Source: Monocercomonoides exilis
Lineage: Eukaryota; Preaxostyla; Oxymonadida; Polymastigidae
Assembly (NCBI GenBank): GCA_001643675.2
Contig: LSRY02000076.1
Coordinates: 72,501-106,655 of the forward strand
Direction of reading: 5' to 3'
DNA: 34,155 bases
Shown: one piece after another, positions 1-11,263 of the stretch
Layout of the letters: every line of letters starts with the position of its first letter
Numbering within the stretch: position 1 is the first letter of the stretch
Notes under the pieces: model-generated
The model's database searches: none
The model's input: the letters and a program-made list of their open reading frames with translations, nothing else
What the model was told of the DNA's origin: nothing
Made by a program: the position numbers and the translations under genes

Positions 1-328
1 TTCCGTAGCTTCTTCTTTTCTCCCTCTCTCAAATGCAGCATATGCATCAGTTGGGATCTGCGTCTGGAACGCAATCCCCAAAACGTCTTGCTTACAGCGG
101 AGCAGCACCCAAACAGAAGTGCAGGTGCAGCAGATTCTGCAGCAGACTCAATAAGGCTTCTGTGTAGTGCAGGCCATCGTAGCGGTTGAATGTCTCATCT
201 GCAGGTGTGAGCTCGTGGGCAAACTCGTGGTTCAGCTGGTTCAATGACAGTTCTTTCTACAGAATCGCCTTCTCTGTGTTGTAGCTGTGCTTATCCATAA
301 CACTCGCAGAGGGATTGGCTTCAGCCAT
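1..328 (-). pseudogene. Decayed gene fragment, unknown product, truncated by the window start
   Basis: Read on the minus strand from an ATG at 326-328, the sequence codes about 70 residues rich in Leu, Gln, His and Asn (beginning MAEANPSASVMDKHSYN), with one in-frame TAG after about 23 codons. Near position 110 the plausible reading moves to another frame and continues (GIAFQTQIPTDAYAAFERGR) to base 1, so there is at least one frameshift. Base composition is less AT-rich than the flanking DNA, as expected of former coding sequence. I do not recognise the family. The alternative is chance open reading, but codon-like composition on both sides of the shift argues against that. Confidence 0.45.
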
Positions 329-331
329 AAT

Positions 332-1090
332 CTGAGCTAACTATTTTTATTTATATGTGAATAGCTATTCGTTGGACAAAAATACGATATGATACAGAAA
401 TGTTACCTTTGTGAAATTATACTGCAATGTGGATGAATATTTTCATCAGGCTTAACTTATGAATGCACAGAAGATAAAGAAAGCAGCAATTTCATTTTTT
501 GTTTATTGGGATGAAAGAAGAAGAAGAAGAAGAAAAAGAAGCAGATTATTCCGATATAAAAGTGCAATGTTGCAAGAAGTTCTTTCTGTAGAAAGTGGCA
601 AACAGAAAAGCCGATGAGAGTATTAAATATGAAAGAGAAACAATCAAATTCTTCGATTTTTGAGCTGATAGAGACAATCTCTTCTTCAAATTTCTCGTCA
701 AATGAACAGATTTATCAGATTTCTTATTCCTTTCCGCTCAACTCTTTCGAAGTCTTTGCTTCAAACAAAAGAAAATACGAGTCATTCTCTTTCTTCGAAG
801 GCTTCTAATCATCATCTTCCTCTTCTTTGGTTGCCTCATTGACATTTACTTTCTCTTTTCAACCAATTTGAATACATGTTATTCTTTATTCTCATCTTCT
901 CCGTCTTTATTTCTTTCTCATCAACATTCTCAACTATTTCATCCAACTCGCCTTTTCCTTCAAGAAAATCCAGTTCTCTTTCGCAATCAACCCCCCAATT
1001 AATCAAACTCTCATCCGATTGAAGGCAGATCCTTGTACACATTCTTTTCTTCTTCTTCATTCATTTTAAAACCAAGTTTTTTTAAAATTG
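332..1090. other. Intergenic, AT-rich, no gene seen
   Basis: A short GAA/AAG run lies near 520-540, and 614-808 has a 64-codon open frame (many Ser and Phe) that looks like chance. No RNA gene or clear regulatory site was seen. Confidence 0.4.
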
Positions 1091-1093
1091 CAG

Positions 1094-2336
1094 AGTTGCA
1101 TCAGTCATATTAGTTGTGGTACTTCAACAGCTAACCCACTGTCGTCATCTTCAACTCCAGTACCTTGTGTTTCTGAACTGCAGCCACCTTTCAGCTTTGA
1201 CTCTTCGGTCAATATTAAACAAAAAGCTCCTTCTTGAATGACTTGGCTTCCGTCTCTTGCTGCGATATTGAGTAAAATTTTCTGAAAGCAAACGAATTAT
1301 TCTGTTTGCAGTTGTGAACATGTGTCCATTGATCAACAATCTGTTTGATATCACTGAAATTGTCAGCGATAATGTGTCTGGTATCGCGATCACAACAAGC
1401 GAGGCATGTGATGGAAAAGCTGAAAAATGAAGTAACTTGGCAAAAACTAGCTTTTATGGAATGTTGGAGAAAGTGTAGAGAAGGTGCAAGAGATGGCAGA
1501 GCTTGTGATGGATTAAGTGGTTTTATTTGTTGGATTCAGCAGCTATCGTATAATGATCCAACGAATCGACATGAGAATTTTTGCAAAGAATGGTCTTGAA
1601 GAGGAAAAGCGCTCAGTGAAGATAATGAATCAAGCGAAGAGGAGGAAAAAAATGCTTAAATGAATTCATTGGCTATTCAAATACATTTCAAGATTGAAAA
1701 AAAGTTCATATGGTGGAAAATCGTTTGATCTGAAATACCGTGACTGCTTTTCAGCCATTGATACTGCTTCATTCATGGAATGATCTTCCAATGTTCAAAG
1801 AATATATTCCTGATTGAGGTCTGACATATGGGATATTCGATTTTCTGCTGTTTTATCATCCTCTGTGAATGCGTTCTACAGGCAAATGCGGAATGAAGTG
1901 AAAGATAACTTTGGAAACTGACAATGAATTGATGAATATTTCGAGTCTTGAACGTTAAGAGCGAAATAGGCTACTCACAAAACATGGATTTATGATTCTA
2001 ATCTTAAAATGCTCAAAATGCTGGAAACAACATTCACAGAAAAATCAAATTTCAAGCCAAATTCTTCATTCTGTTCATCAATCTACTCATAGCAAGCATT
2101 TTCAACTTCGCTTTCTTTGCAAACACGATTTCAATATCACCAAAAGTAATCTTGCTGAATCAGTTTTATGACCGAGCGATCAATGAAAGTTTTGGTATTT
2201 GAAACAAATGAGAAAAAAATCAATAAAATGCATGATTCTAATAGCTGAAAGAACTCCATACGAGCAATAACATTCGGCAAACGATTTAAGAAGAACTGTT
2301 GAGTCCTTTATCAACAAGGCTCCAAAGAGAAGATAA
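1094..2336 (+). pseudogene. Decayed gene with many TGA stops, unknown family
   Basis: A protein-like reading can be followed through three frames. From 1094 it is Ser/Pro-rich (SSSSTPVPCVSELQPPFSF), with TGA at 1235 and 1283. From about 1399 it is Trp/Cys-rich (EVTWQKLAFMECWRKCREG), with TGA at 1597, then an acidic Ser/Glu stretch. After a shift in the A-run near 1648 it continues (NRLLTKHGFMILILKCSKCW) to a TAA at 2334-2336, with TGA at 1695, 1731, 1815, 1866, 1899, 2169 and 2184 and TAA at 1956 and 2268. Cys pairs and His-rich stretches suggest a DNA-binding or transposon-type protein, but that is inference. The TTGCAG just before 1094 could be a 3' splice site. Confidence 0.5.
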
Positions 2337-2339
2337 CTT

Positions 2340-3036
2340 AAACGCTTTTTGTAAAATCGATCTTTTCAAATTAATCTTATTTAATTAAATCATTTACCTT
2401 CTTTTTTGATGATATCTGGAGTTTAAGACCATGCACATAATTTCAACCGAAAAGGCAACTGACTCTTTTGTTGCTCCTACTTCTTTCTCATAAACCTTGT
2501 CCAAAACTCAAAATTACAGTTTGAAAAAGATTGTTAATCATTATTAATTCTCAACTTCTCATCTTTCTTTTTTCATTTCTTCTGATTTCTTGACTAATTT
2601 TTTTTCCAAAAAAATCGATTTTACGATATCAGTTAATATTGTGAAAAAGAAATAATTGAAAATAATAATGTTTCATCAGAATGAATCAACTTGTGCATGT
2701 GGATATCACAATTAAAAAGAAAACCGACATATTTGATGAATCTGAGAAAATAAAAATACAAAAAGTAAAATGATTAACACATTTAGTCAGAAGATATCAA
2801 ATCAATGAGAAATCAATTGGATAGGTTCAAAAAATGAATGTTTTTTTGAAGCATGTCCAAATGTCCATAGAAAGAGTGAAAATCAATTCAAAAAAGAAAA
2901 GAAAGAACATTCCAACATAAAACGTTTCATCTCATGAATGACAAAGGTTTTTGTTCAGACATGCAGTGAAATGTTGATTTGTTGAAGCTCAAAAAACGAA
3001 TATCATTTCCAAAGAAACACTCTTTTGCTACAATGT
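2340..3036. other. Intergenic, AT-rich, no gene seen
   Basis: About 700 bp of AT-rich sequence with stops in all frames. It lies downstream of both the relic ending at 2336 and the repeat gene ending at 3040, so it is probably a shared 3' flank. Confidence 0.4.
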
Positions 3037-3039
3037 TGA

Positions 3040-4242
3040 TTAATCTGTCTTCATCCATTCTGGTGGGTCAATTGTTAAATTGTTTTTCCAATAATCAACC
3101 ATTGTGTCTCCATATTCATTAGCAAGAGTAATGTCGTGTCTCATCCAAACTGGTGGTTCTGTATTGACATTTTCAATCCAGTACATAGCCATCGTGCAAC
3201 CATATTCATTAGCAAGAGTAATGTCGTGTCTCATCCATTCAGGTGGCTCTGTATGAACATATTGAATCCAGAACATTGCCATTGTGCTTCCATATTTATC
3301 AGAAAGAGTAATGTCGTGTCTCATCCAAACTGGTGGTTCTGTATTGACATTTTCAATCCAGTACATAGCCATTGTTCCACTTTCTCCTTTTCCAAGAGTA
3401 ATGTCGTGTCTCATCCAAACTGGTGGTTCTGTATTGACATTTTCAATCCAGTACATAGCCATCGTGCAACCATATTCATTAGCAAGAGTAATGTCGTGTC
3501 TCATCCACATTGGAGGTTCTGTTTTAACACATTTAATCCATATCATAGCCATTGTTCCACTTTCTCCTTTTCCAAGAGTAATGTCGTGTCTCATCCAAAC
3601 TGGTGGTTCTGTATTGACATTCATAATCCAGTGCATGGCCATTGTTAGTTTAACAAAATCTCCTTTTATTGTTATATCGTGTCTCATCCATTCTGGTGGT
3701 TCTGTTTTGACATGAATTATCCAATGCATTGCCATTGTCTCTTTTCCAATACCACCTTTTATTGTTATATCGTGTCTCATCCATTCTGGTGGTTCTGTTT
3801 TAACCCAGATAATCCAATGCATTGCCATTGTGCTTCCGTTATCATCTGCAAGAGTAATGTCGTGTCTCATCCATTCTGGTGGTTCTGTCTTCACAATTTC
3901 AATCCAATACATGGCCATTGTGCTTCCGATATCATCTGCAAGAATAATATCGTGTCTCATCCATTTAGGTGGTTCTGTTTTGACATTTATTATCCAATAC
4001 ATTGCCATTGTCCATCCGTTCTTATCAGCAAGAGTAATATCGTGTCTCATCCATTCTGGTGGCTCTGTTTTGACATTTTCAATCCAGTACATAGCCATCG
4101 ACCTTCCGTTCTGATCAAGAAGCGTTATTTCATGTCTTAAATCTTTTGGAGGATCTGTCTTTTTCTCAACGATCCAAAGCATGGCCTCTGTTCTTCTTTC
4201 GTCATCTCTCTTTGTTGACAAAGCATCGCAGCTATTTTCCAT
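3040..4242 (-). CDS. Ankyrin-like tandem-repeat protein, 400 aa
   Basis: Complete minus-strand frame from ATG (4240-4242) to TAA (3040-3042). After about 17 residues the whole protein is thirteen units of about 30 residues; the first and last are diverged. The core is G-x-T-M-A-M-x-W-I-x-x-V-x-T-E-P-P-x-W-M-R-H-D-I-T-L. The start of each unit (GxTxAMxW) and its end (HDITLxDxxG) line up with the ankyrin pattern GxTPLHxA and GADxNxxDxxG, so I read these as short 30-residue ankyrin-like repeats. No signal peptide or membrane segment is visible. The expected role is protein binding, but the partner is unknown. Several units are near copies at DNA level, showing recent expansion or conversion. The open frames on the other strand are by-products of the repeat. 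Confidence 0.8.
   Translation of the reverse strand: MENSCDALSTKRDDERRTEAMLWIVEKKTDPPKDLRHEITLLDQNGRSMAMYWIENVKTEPPEWMRHDITLADKNGWTMAMYWIINVKTEPPKWMRHDIILADDIGSTMAMYWIEIVKTEPPEWMRHDITLADDNGSTMAMHWIIWVKTEPPEWMRHDITIKGGIGKETMAMHWIIHVKTEPPEWMRHDITIKGDFVKLTMAMHWIMNVNTEPPVWMRHDITLGKGESGTMAMIWIKCVKTEPPMWMRHDITLANEYGCTMAMYWIENVNTEPPVWMRHDITLGKGESGTMAMYWIENVNTEPPVWMRHDITLSDKYGSTMAMFWIQYVHTEPPEWMRHDITLANEYGCTMAMYWIENVNTEPPVWMRHDITLANEYGDTMVDYWKNNLTIDPPEWMKTD
3110..4190 (-). repeat. 90-bp tandem repeat (coding)
   Basis: The phrase ATGTCGTGTCTCATCCA recurs every 90 bp (about 3131, 3221, 3311, 3401, 3491, 3581, continuing with variation to about 4050). The period is exactly thirty codons. The middle units, near 3660 and 3750, carry one- or two-codon insertions. 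Units near 3150, 3330 and 3420 are almost the same, so the array is still being homogenised. Confidence 0.85.
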
Positions 4243-4249
4243 TTTGCTT

Positions 4250-5790
4250 GAAATTAAGTTCAGAATTTATCTATTTGTTTCACACGAATTTTCTTTTCAA
4301 TTTATGTGACAGATCATTTATCACAAAAACTTAATAATGGCTTTTTGTTTATTCACAGTCTGTTCAGTTGATAGAATTGGAATCAAAAATATTTATTGAA
4401 ATAAAAGATTTTATTCGAAAAACCAAAGGGAAAATGTATATTATTGGGTAACAAGGTTAGCACAGACCGGTAGTCATAAACGAGTTTTTTTCAATAAAAT
4501 ATCGGTTATAATAAATCCGCAACCTATTTTTTCTAATATTTGAAATGAATAATGAAAGATAATTCAGAAAATAATCATGATAGGTGCATGAAAAGCTATA
4601 TTTTTATCAAAATATATTCGAAACATTAATAAATTATTTGATAAATAATTTGTTATCTGTTTGACTATCATATTTGATTGTTCATTTCATATTAAGCACA
4701 AAGATAAAAACGAATTATTTAAAGACTTTGTTGAAATAAATAGAATATTGCATTTTTATTATTCAAAAAAAGCTCATCATTCAAATATATCAAAGGGAAA
4801 TTATTTTTGAAAAATAAAATATGTTAAAAAAGGAAAACAAAAACAAAACACAATTAAGATTATTTTTCGATATATGTCCTAGATATTTTTTCGAAATGTG
4901 AATTTTTATGAAAAGCAAATTACACATTATTTAATTTACATCGTGGAGTAATGTGATATATGTGTTAAAAAAAATGATAAAAAAATGATTTGATTAATAA
5001 ATCCAACATATGTGTCATTCTTTTTGAAAAGTCGCAAACGTTTAATTGATCTGAAAAGAGATCAAAAAATGATCAAAAAATGTTGATCATTCCGTTCCCA
5101 TTTTAGTTTGATAAATGTTATATTTTGTAATTTATTTCGATATTTATAGAAAAATTGGATACAAATTTGTTGATATCATATATATTTTTAACTTTATTTT
5201 GTAATTCACTTATGTGAGTGACTGCTTTCCAGCTATTTGAATCAGATGAATGAAATGTTTTTATTTCCTCATTTTCATTTCATCTGTTCGAATATTCATT
5301 TGAATTTTTGGATATTTAATAAGTCTTTCATAATTTTCCTTTGCTGAAATACAAATAATATTTGATTTGCTTGAATTATTGAATTTTTTATTAAAAAAAT
5401 TATCAGTCAGGAAAAATTCATCAAAGCTGCACTCGTAACAATCGAAAAATATTCAAAAAATAGTTGACATAAAGCAATTATTAATGTTATTATAAAAAGT
5501 TAAAGTTTGATTATTAATTTTCAATATGAATCTCTGCTTGTATCAAACTCAAAAAAACAATTTTTTCTCATATTTTGATTCAAACAGTTTGTATCATCAA
5601 GTTTCTTTCGCCTCAGAATGTGCCTTTTCCTTCTCCCTTTCAGTTTATTCAGATGCACCATATTAATATGTTTTGCTTCAATCTTTTCAAATTGAACGAA
5701 GCAAGCAGGTTTTTTTCGGCTGGTCTACCATTCTGATGCAAATGTGAATGCTGTTAGTGTTTCTGGTGGAACTTATTGCTCACTTGGTGG
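4250..5790. other. Long AT-rich spacer without genes
   Basis: About 1.5 kb of very AT-rich DNA with frequent TTTTT/AAAAA runs and stops in all frames. The upstream promoter of the minus-strand repeat gene must lie at its left edge, but no motif can be named. Composition changes sharply at about 5800, where the relic-rich region begins. Confidence 0.5.
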
Positions 5791-5954
5791 AGTATCTCTA
5801 AAAGCTTCTTAATGCTGAAGTAGCATAGCAGTCGTCTCTTTTCTCAGCACTTTCATCCTCTTCGCCATCTTCAACTGAAGCAGCACGCCGATCAACTTCG
5901 CCATTCCGGAGATGGAGAAGCGAAGAGAAGAAGGCAGCAGGAGATGATTAGTCA

Positions 5955-6695
5955 TCTTCATCTTCTTCCTCGTCCTCGTCCTTGTCATCAGTGCCTGCAA
6001 TTGACCCTTCGGATGCGTCAGCGGTGGCTGCGTCATACACGTAGGCGGCAGCGGTGAACTACATTGAGAGGCGGCTGGGGTGGATGAGCGGCATATGCCG
6101 CTGTCACCCCATTCACTGCAGACGTTGCGGGGATATGTTGTTGAGCAGAGGGCTGTGTTGCATGGGGGTGTTGTGCGTGAGTACGACGTGGCGCTTTCAG
6201 CGATGCTTTCGGTTCTTCAAGTGGAGCCGCTTCCGTCGCTTCCATCTTCGATGGTAACGAAGTCGGTGAAGAAAGCGGATCTTTGCTGCAGCGGATGTGA
6301 ATGCGTACAAGTCGATCAACGATCTGTTTGACCCGTCGGGGCAGGCATCGTTATCTTCTCAGCTGAAATATTTGGAGGTGAAGCTGGACGACGAAGTGAT
6401 GGAGAGAGGAATTGCAGTGTGTAAAGTGGGGGAAATTGTGGAGAAGGGATTGGAGGAAGTGGGGCTAAGGATGGAGGATGTGGTTTTGTCTCCAGCAGCG
6501 ATTGCGCTTGCGGTGCCAGAGGAGCGAGAAGAGGATGAGACGAAAGGCGACTATCCCACAGCGCACAGAGAGTATTCGAAAAGAATCAAAGAAAAGCAGT
6601 GGAAGCTTGAAGATGCGATGGAACCTCCTGTTGCTGAGACGTATGGGTTTAGATGGCTAAGTTTTGTGAAGATGATTAATTATTTTTTTAATTGA
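5955..6695 (+). pseudogene. Decayed host gene fragment, unknown product
   Basis: A plus-strand reading starts near 5985 (VPAIDPSDASAVAASYT) and is broken by TAG at 6042. It shifts frame near 6080 (HMPLSPHSLQTLRGYVVEQR) and again near 6285 (ADVNAYKSINDLFDPSGQAS), then stays open to a stop at 6693-6695 for about 130 codons. The final segment is charged and probably helical (EVMERGIAVCKVGEIVEKG). GC content is clearly higher than in flanking DNA, and the same plus-strand direction is kept through both shifts, which supports one broken gene. I do not recognise the family. Frames on the opposite strand (5809-6245) look like shadows. Confidence 0.5.
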
Positions 6696-6959
6696 AAGAA
6701 TAATTATTATTTTTCTGATGCTGCCTATGCTTCTTGTGCATTTCTCGTTTGCCTTTTTTCGCATATATTCTTCTGTTAATTCTTCTTCGTCGACTTTGTT
6801 CTCCTTCAAGTGTAGAAGCTCTCTAATCACACTCCGAATCATTCTTTTCGTAACTTACGCCAGCCGCTGCAGAACCACGAAGCGCTTCTTGTTCAGTGTT
6901 TACAACAGAATATTGATTATCTTCACTAACGGCACGCCTAAACTCACTGTAGCAACTGC

Positions 6960-7680
6960 ATTCACAAGAATCACCGCAAGAATTATCAGCTTCTCCCTCT
7001 TATTGGACCCAACCATGTTCGCCTGTCTCACTTGCTGGCATCCATCCAACAGCGGACAGATACCATTGAACATGCCCGTTTGTTGGAACTCGTTGAAATG
7101 TGAATGGATCTGCAGCACATGTTTTTTCTTCAGCCGATGCAGATTCAGAACCTCAAAATGAAGATTAGAAAGAAGTTAATTCAAGCTTTCTGTTTTAAAA
7201 AAGATTCTATGTTTGCTTTGTCGAATGTGAAGAAGAAGAACAAAATAAACTTAGACTTCAACATCACAGAGAGATTCGTTTTATCAAACGTGTTCTTTGC
7301 AATCTTTTGCTCTTTTTCAGCTGTTTTATTCATCGCTTGCTATTGAACGGTAACTGATTGCAGAGCAAAGCTTTCGTCGCTGTTATGAATTTAGCCATAT
7401 TCCACTTCGTTGGAAAAGATCAGTTCGTCCGGCTATGCGAAGCGAGTGGCATCTATGGTGATTATGCTGAGAGTTTGCAGAGTTGCAACATCGAAAAGGA
7501 AGAGTATAACAAGCGTGAAAAAGATAATGGAGGATATGATAAAAGGCGCGATGAAGAGAAAATAGATCATGCAGATAAGAAGGATAATCATCTTCATGTG
7601 AAAGTTCATCAAATCCGTTTTTCCAATCAACATAATCCTTGTAAATTATGTGTCACCCGATTAATTCATCTTTTTTGAAT
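6960..7680 (+). pseudogene. Fragmented coding relics, unknown
   Basis: Two plus-strand pieces look like former coding DNA. Around 6960-7180 the text includes HVRLSHLLASIQQRTDTIEH, then an in-frame TGA, then MDLQHMFFLQPMQIQNLK. From 7358 a 106-codon frame includes GDYAESLQSCNIEKEEYNK and a basic/acidic run. The minus strand at 6657-7118 also reads plausibly apart from two TAA codons, so strand assignment is uncertain. No family recognised. Confidence 0.3.
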
Positions 7681-7929
7681 ACTAATTCCCAAACCTCTCT
7701 CTCCCACACTTCTGGAACTTTCTCTGAGCTCGACTCACCAGCTTAATGTATTCTCTTTCTGGAGATGATGCAGAAGAAGAAAAAGAAGAAGAAATAAAAG
7801 CAGTTGTTTTGTCAGTCCCATTTTCCTCTCTCATACAATTCTTATAAACTTCTTTCTTTCTTTGTAAACAAGATCCTCGTTAAACAGAGATGTCAAAGAA
7901 ACATCCTCATAAATTTTATCCACTCATTT

Positions 7930-8162
7930 CTACAGCATCTGAGCCCCGTCCTCGTCTCTGTGTATCTCCAGCAGCTGCTGGCAATTCAGCTTGAGCACCT
8001 GTTTATTGTGTGGATACGTCTTCAGCAGCTCATCATTTCATCCCCACACATTCATCTCGCTGTTCATCATGAGCTGCTGATGTCGCTTCGCCCGCTTGTA
8101 TGATGGCTTTCTTATCATTAGCTCCTCCCACATCTCCTTCAGGGTAACAAGTGCCCTGTGAC
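7930..8162 (-). pseudogene. Fragment resembling a Tmc/TPR-type membrane-protein segment
   Basis: Minus-strand reading of about 77 codons: a piece with LKEMWEELMIRKPSYKRAKR, an in-frame TGA at 8038-8040, then a piece with ELLKTYPHNKQVLKLNCQQL and an acidic Asp/Glu end, closing at TAG 7930-7932. The pattern x-YP-x-x-x-x-VL-x-L-x-x-x-x-L resembles the helical repeat segment of TmcB-like transmembrane proteins common in metamonads and other protists. That match is from memory and weak. Only a small internal piece remains, without membrane segments. Confidence 0.35.
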
Positions 8163-8289
8163 GTTTACTCTCTTCCTTACAAAAAACGTATTGAACTCCA
8201 GCTGCTTCATTCTCGTTCGACCCGTAGCTCCTTCCAGACTTCTTTATATCACAACGCAGCCCTAACCTCAGAAGAAGAAATGTGTAACA

Positions 8290-8523
8290 CTATCGGTTCT
8301 ATCAAAAATCCAAACTGGATATGATGCAGTTCTTCATCCAATGCTCGAGGCTGATTCCGAATTGGAAATGAAGAAGGGAGTGCATGTGGCAGCTGGACAG
8401 GTGGAGCAAGAAGATACTTTGGCTATGCACTTCATTGGTTTTTTTTAGCAATCTCTATCTTGGATGAAGCACAATCCGCGCTCGATGGCTCAGATGTTCT
8501 ACAGACTTGTGATCGTTTGGTAA
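8290..8523 (+). pseudogene. Coding relic, unknown; possibly same gene class as the neighbour
   Basis: An open plus-strand reading starts near 8290 (GYDAVLHPMLEADSELEMKK) and crosses one TAG at 8446-8448 before ending at TAA 8521-8523. After the TAG it reads MKHNPRSMAQMFYRLVIVW. Composition is codon-like. It lies 130 bp from the minus-strand fragment at 7930-8162 in opposite orientation, so the two are not one colinear gene today. Confidence 0.4.
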
Positions 8524-8559
8524 GAAAGAAGAACTGCAGTTGGGATTGGAAATGTACAA

Positions 8560-9230
8560 GGAAGAAGAAGAAGAAGAAGAAGAAGGCGTTGTTATTGCTG
8601 AAATGAAAAAGAGAAAAGAAAAAGAAGAGGAAGGGAATGCTCAGGATGCAGAATCGCTGCTTATTGTTCTTGTTCATTCTCAGTGCGTAATGCTATTTAA
8701 TTGGAGGGAATATTAGAGAAGGCAGAATAATTCTGCGTTAATGACTGCGATTCATATACTGGTGGCAGGTTGCACGTAACATGTGAGAATTGATCCAAAT
8801 ATAGTTGAGGAAGAGAATTCACAGAAGTGTCATATGACGTGCATCACGTTAAATAAGGGAAGGCTGTTTGAGAAGAAGAAAAAGGCGGCAAAAGAGTTAT
8901 GTTGTTTAAAGAAGAAGAAAATGAAGAGGAAGGAGAAGAGGAAGAAGAGGAAGAAGAAGAAGAGCGTGAAGAAGATAAAAAAGGCGAAAATGATAACAGC
9001 CAAGAAGTAATTATGTGCATATAATTTCATTTGTTGGAGCAGCGCAAATGACAACAATTACAGCGAACATGATGAAAAATGCAAAGAGAGGGAAGAAGAA
9101 GAAGAAGAAATATTGAAATTTTCAGAGTTTTTCATATAAAAATGAAAATGAGAAGAAGACGAAATATTTTTTTTTGAGGTGAAAGAAGAAGAAGAAGAAG
9201 AAGTGGAAGACAGAAAAACTGTGAACAGGA
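8560..9230 (+). repeat. Purine-rich GAA/AAG simple-sequence region
   Basis: Several runs of GAA/AAG triplets (about 8558-8582, 8870-8990, 9090-9110, 9186-9205) are separated by ordinary sequence. They create long Lys/Glu frames on one strand and Phe/Leu frames on the other. I call these simple sequence rather than genes; some may be remnants of acidic or basic tails of former genes. Confidence 0.5.
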
Positions 9231-9239
9231 ATAAATAAT

Positions 9240-9872
9240 AGGAGTTAAGTGGAAATATATCTCATTTTTGTGGCAGCTAAGTGGCAAAAAAAGAAGGCAA
9301 GTTAGTTGTTATATTCACTGTTGTGTAGTCTGAAAGTTGCAGTCGATTGTTTTGATGGAACTACATATATGACAGGTCAAGCGCGCCACAGGAAAAGTGA
9401 TGATAAAGGTATCACATGCTTTCTAAATGTGTTTGCAGATGAGGAGGAGCTGCTGAGTGTGCGCTAAGGGTGTTTCAATAATAATTTATCTAATCCAACA
9501 CTGTATTCCAGAAAATGTGGTTTCTTCAGAGGTTGGAAATAAAGATTATGAACAGAAACGATCTCCTCCGCTTCGCGTCGGCGTGGCCTTTTCGCGCTCA
9601 AACATTCATCTCTTTGATTCTTCTCATCCTGCATCTGTTAAATCTTTGGCTTTTTCTGGATATTCTCACAACTTTTCCTCTCCGACTCAGGCTGCATGTG
9701 CGCAGAGAAAATGCCTTCTTTTCTTCTGTCTTCTTAATAGAGTGCTTCTTCACTTGAGCTTGAAAATCTTTATCCCGCTGTGATCGAAAGCTACGTAATA
9801 ACTCTTTCAATTCAATAAAAGGTTTGTTCACAAATACGAAAAAATTCCTTGTTTGTTGAATATAGCAAAAAC
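9240..9872. other. Spacer with weak coding relics
   Basis: Both strands have frames of 75-108 codons at 9457-9831. The minus-strand one (KELLRSFRSQRDKDFQAQVK) has the more protein-like composition and may be a helical fragment. Nothing is strong enough to call a gene. Confidence 0.25.
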
Positions 9873-10342
9873 TACAAAATAATGGAGATCATTTTTACCA
9901 AGTTCGCATTTTCCATTTGCAATATATCATTCTGAACATTTATCAGCTCTGTGGTGAACGCTGTTTCTATTGATTGTTCTCTTCAAGTGGAAATGTTCAG
10001 ACAACTTCTAAATATCTCTCCTATTCCTGTGATCTCAAACAGCCTCAAGGCTCGATAATTTGAATAAACAGAGTGATGCATAAGTGCAAGGTCTCTGACA
10101 GTCAATGTGCCTGCCGAGACTGAAAATAGAGACAGCTCAGATGCTTCAAATTCTGTTTGGATTGCTGTGCTCATATTGCTTTGGCCATAAACAGTGAAAG
10201 CGTCACAATCAAAACTATTCGTTTCGATAATCGTTTCAGAAAATACTTCAACATTTGTGATTAAGTCCGTTATCAGTTGTGTAAAACAATGAATGATGGT
10301 GCTGCAAGGATGGCTTTCATTCAGTCCATATGCATATGCATC
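9873..10342 (-). pseudogene. Fragment of beta-helix surface-protein family
   Basis: The minus strand reads continuously from about 10342 to a TAG at 9873-9875, about 155 codons, with a single in-frame TGA at 9983-9985. It contains a Cys module (SHPCSTIIHCFTQL) that parallels the CG-x(n)-PC modules of the other beta-helix relics in this window, then Ser/Thr- and hydrophobic-rich segments (LSLFSVSAGTLTVRDLALMH) typical of right-handed beta-helix repeats. Start and end are missing, so it is an internal piece of a much larger protein. No membrane segment remains. Confidence 0.55.
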
Positions 10343-10344
10343 TT

Positions 10345-11262
10345 TGGAGTTTGGTTTCTTTTCAATTAAAGAGATAAATCTGACATTTTCGAAAATGCTT
10401 CGAAGCCATTCGCTTCTGCCCGAAATAAGAATTTAATTTGAACAAACTCTGTTTGGATTTTACTGATGGATTAACTGCAGGAACAAAACAATGTTTCGCA
10501 ATTGAAAAATTGAATTAATATGAAGATAAATCCTCATCCACGCTTGTAACGACAACAATTGAATGATGAATATGAAATGGCAGCTTGATCCATCCAGTCT
10601 CAATGCAATCGCTCTTTTCGAGTTGAAGATAAACACAATAAATATTCAATTAAATGTTTGAGAAATCAAACTAATTTTCCGATTTGCAAACTCTTGAAAT
10701 CGATTACACAAAAATGTGTTGCAAAGTGGCAATAATGATGGAAAACAACTTAGACAATTTCACGAAAAAATCAAATCTTAAATTGATCTGAAAAATAATA
10801 TCATAAAATATTAAAACCTCAATCTTTTTCAGTATAGATTGATTTTTCATTGGCAAACAAACATTAATTGAATGTTATGAATTTTTCTGATAAATAATGG
10901 AAACGAAGTGTTTTTGAATTAACTGCGATGGGACAAATTTTTGATCTTTAGCGACTTTTCAAAAATAATGACCCATATTGAAAAATTTGCGACTTTTCAA
11001 AAAAAAATTACTCACACATGTTTTCAATGAATAAAGAATAAACAATATAACTTTTTTTAATTTTATAATAAAATGAATATTTAATGCTTGATTGAGAAAT
11101 ACAAGTCAATAAACATATTTTTGTAAAACTCAGAATACGAAAAGAAAAAATTCTTCAATATTTGAAAATATTTTTCTTTGAATTTTTTATTTGTTTAATT
11201 TGAATGATTAAAGTTTGAATTCAAAATAAGATACAAAATGTAAAAATTCGAAAAGAAAAGAA
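10345..11262. other. AT-rich spacer, no gene seen
   Basis: About 900 bp, very AT-rich toward 11260, with stops in all frames. It is the 3' flank of the recombinase gene on the minus strand, so an end or termination signal of that element may lie here, but no repeat could be defined by eye. Confidence 0.4.
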
Positions 11263-11263
11263 T

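Noticed and set aside
3136-4140. Long plus-strand frames opposite the ankyrin-like gene
   Set aside because: They are shadows produced by a stop-free 90-bp repeat unit. The minus strand has the ATG, the full-length frame and the ankyrin-like pattern.
8783-9057. Lys/Glu-rich and Phe-rich frames on opposite strands
   Set aside because: Products of GAA/AAG simple sequence rather than genes.
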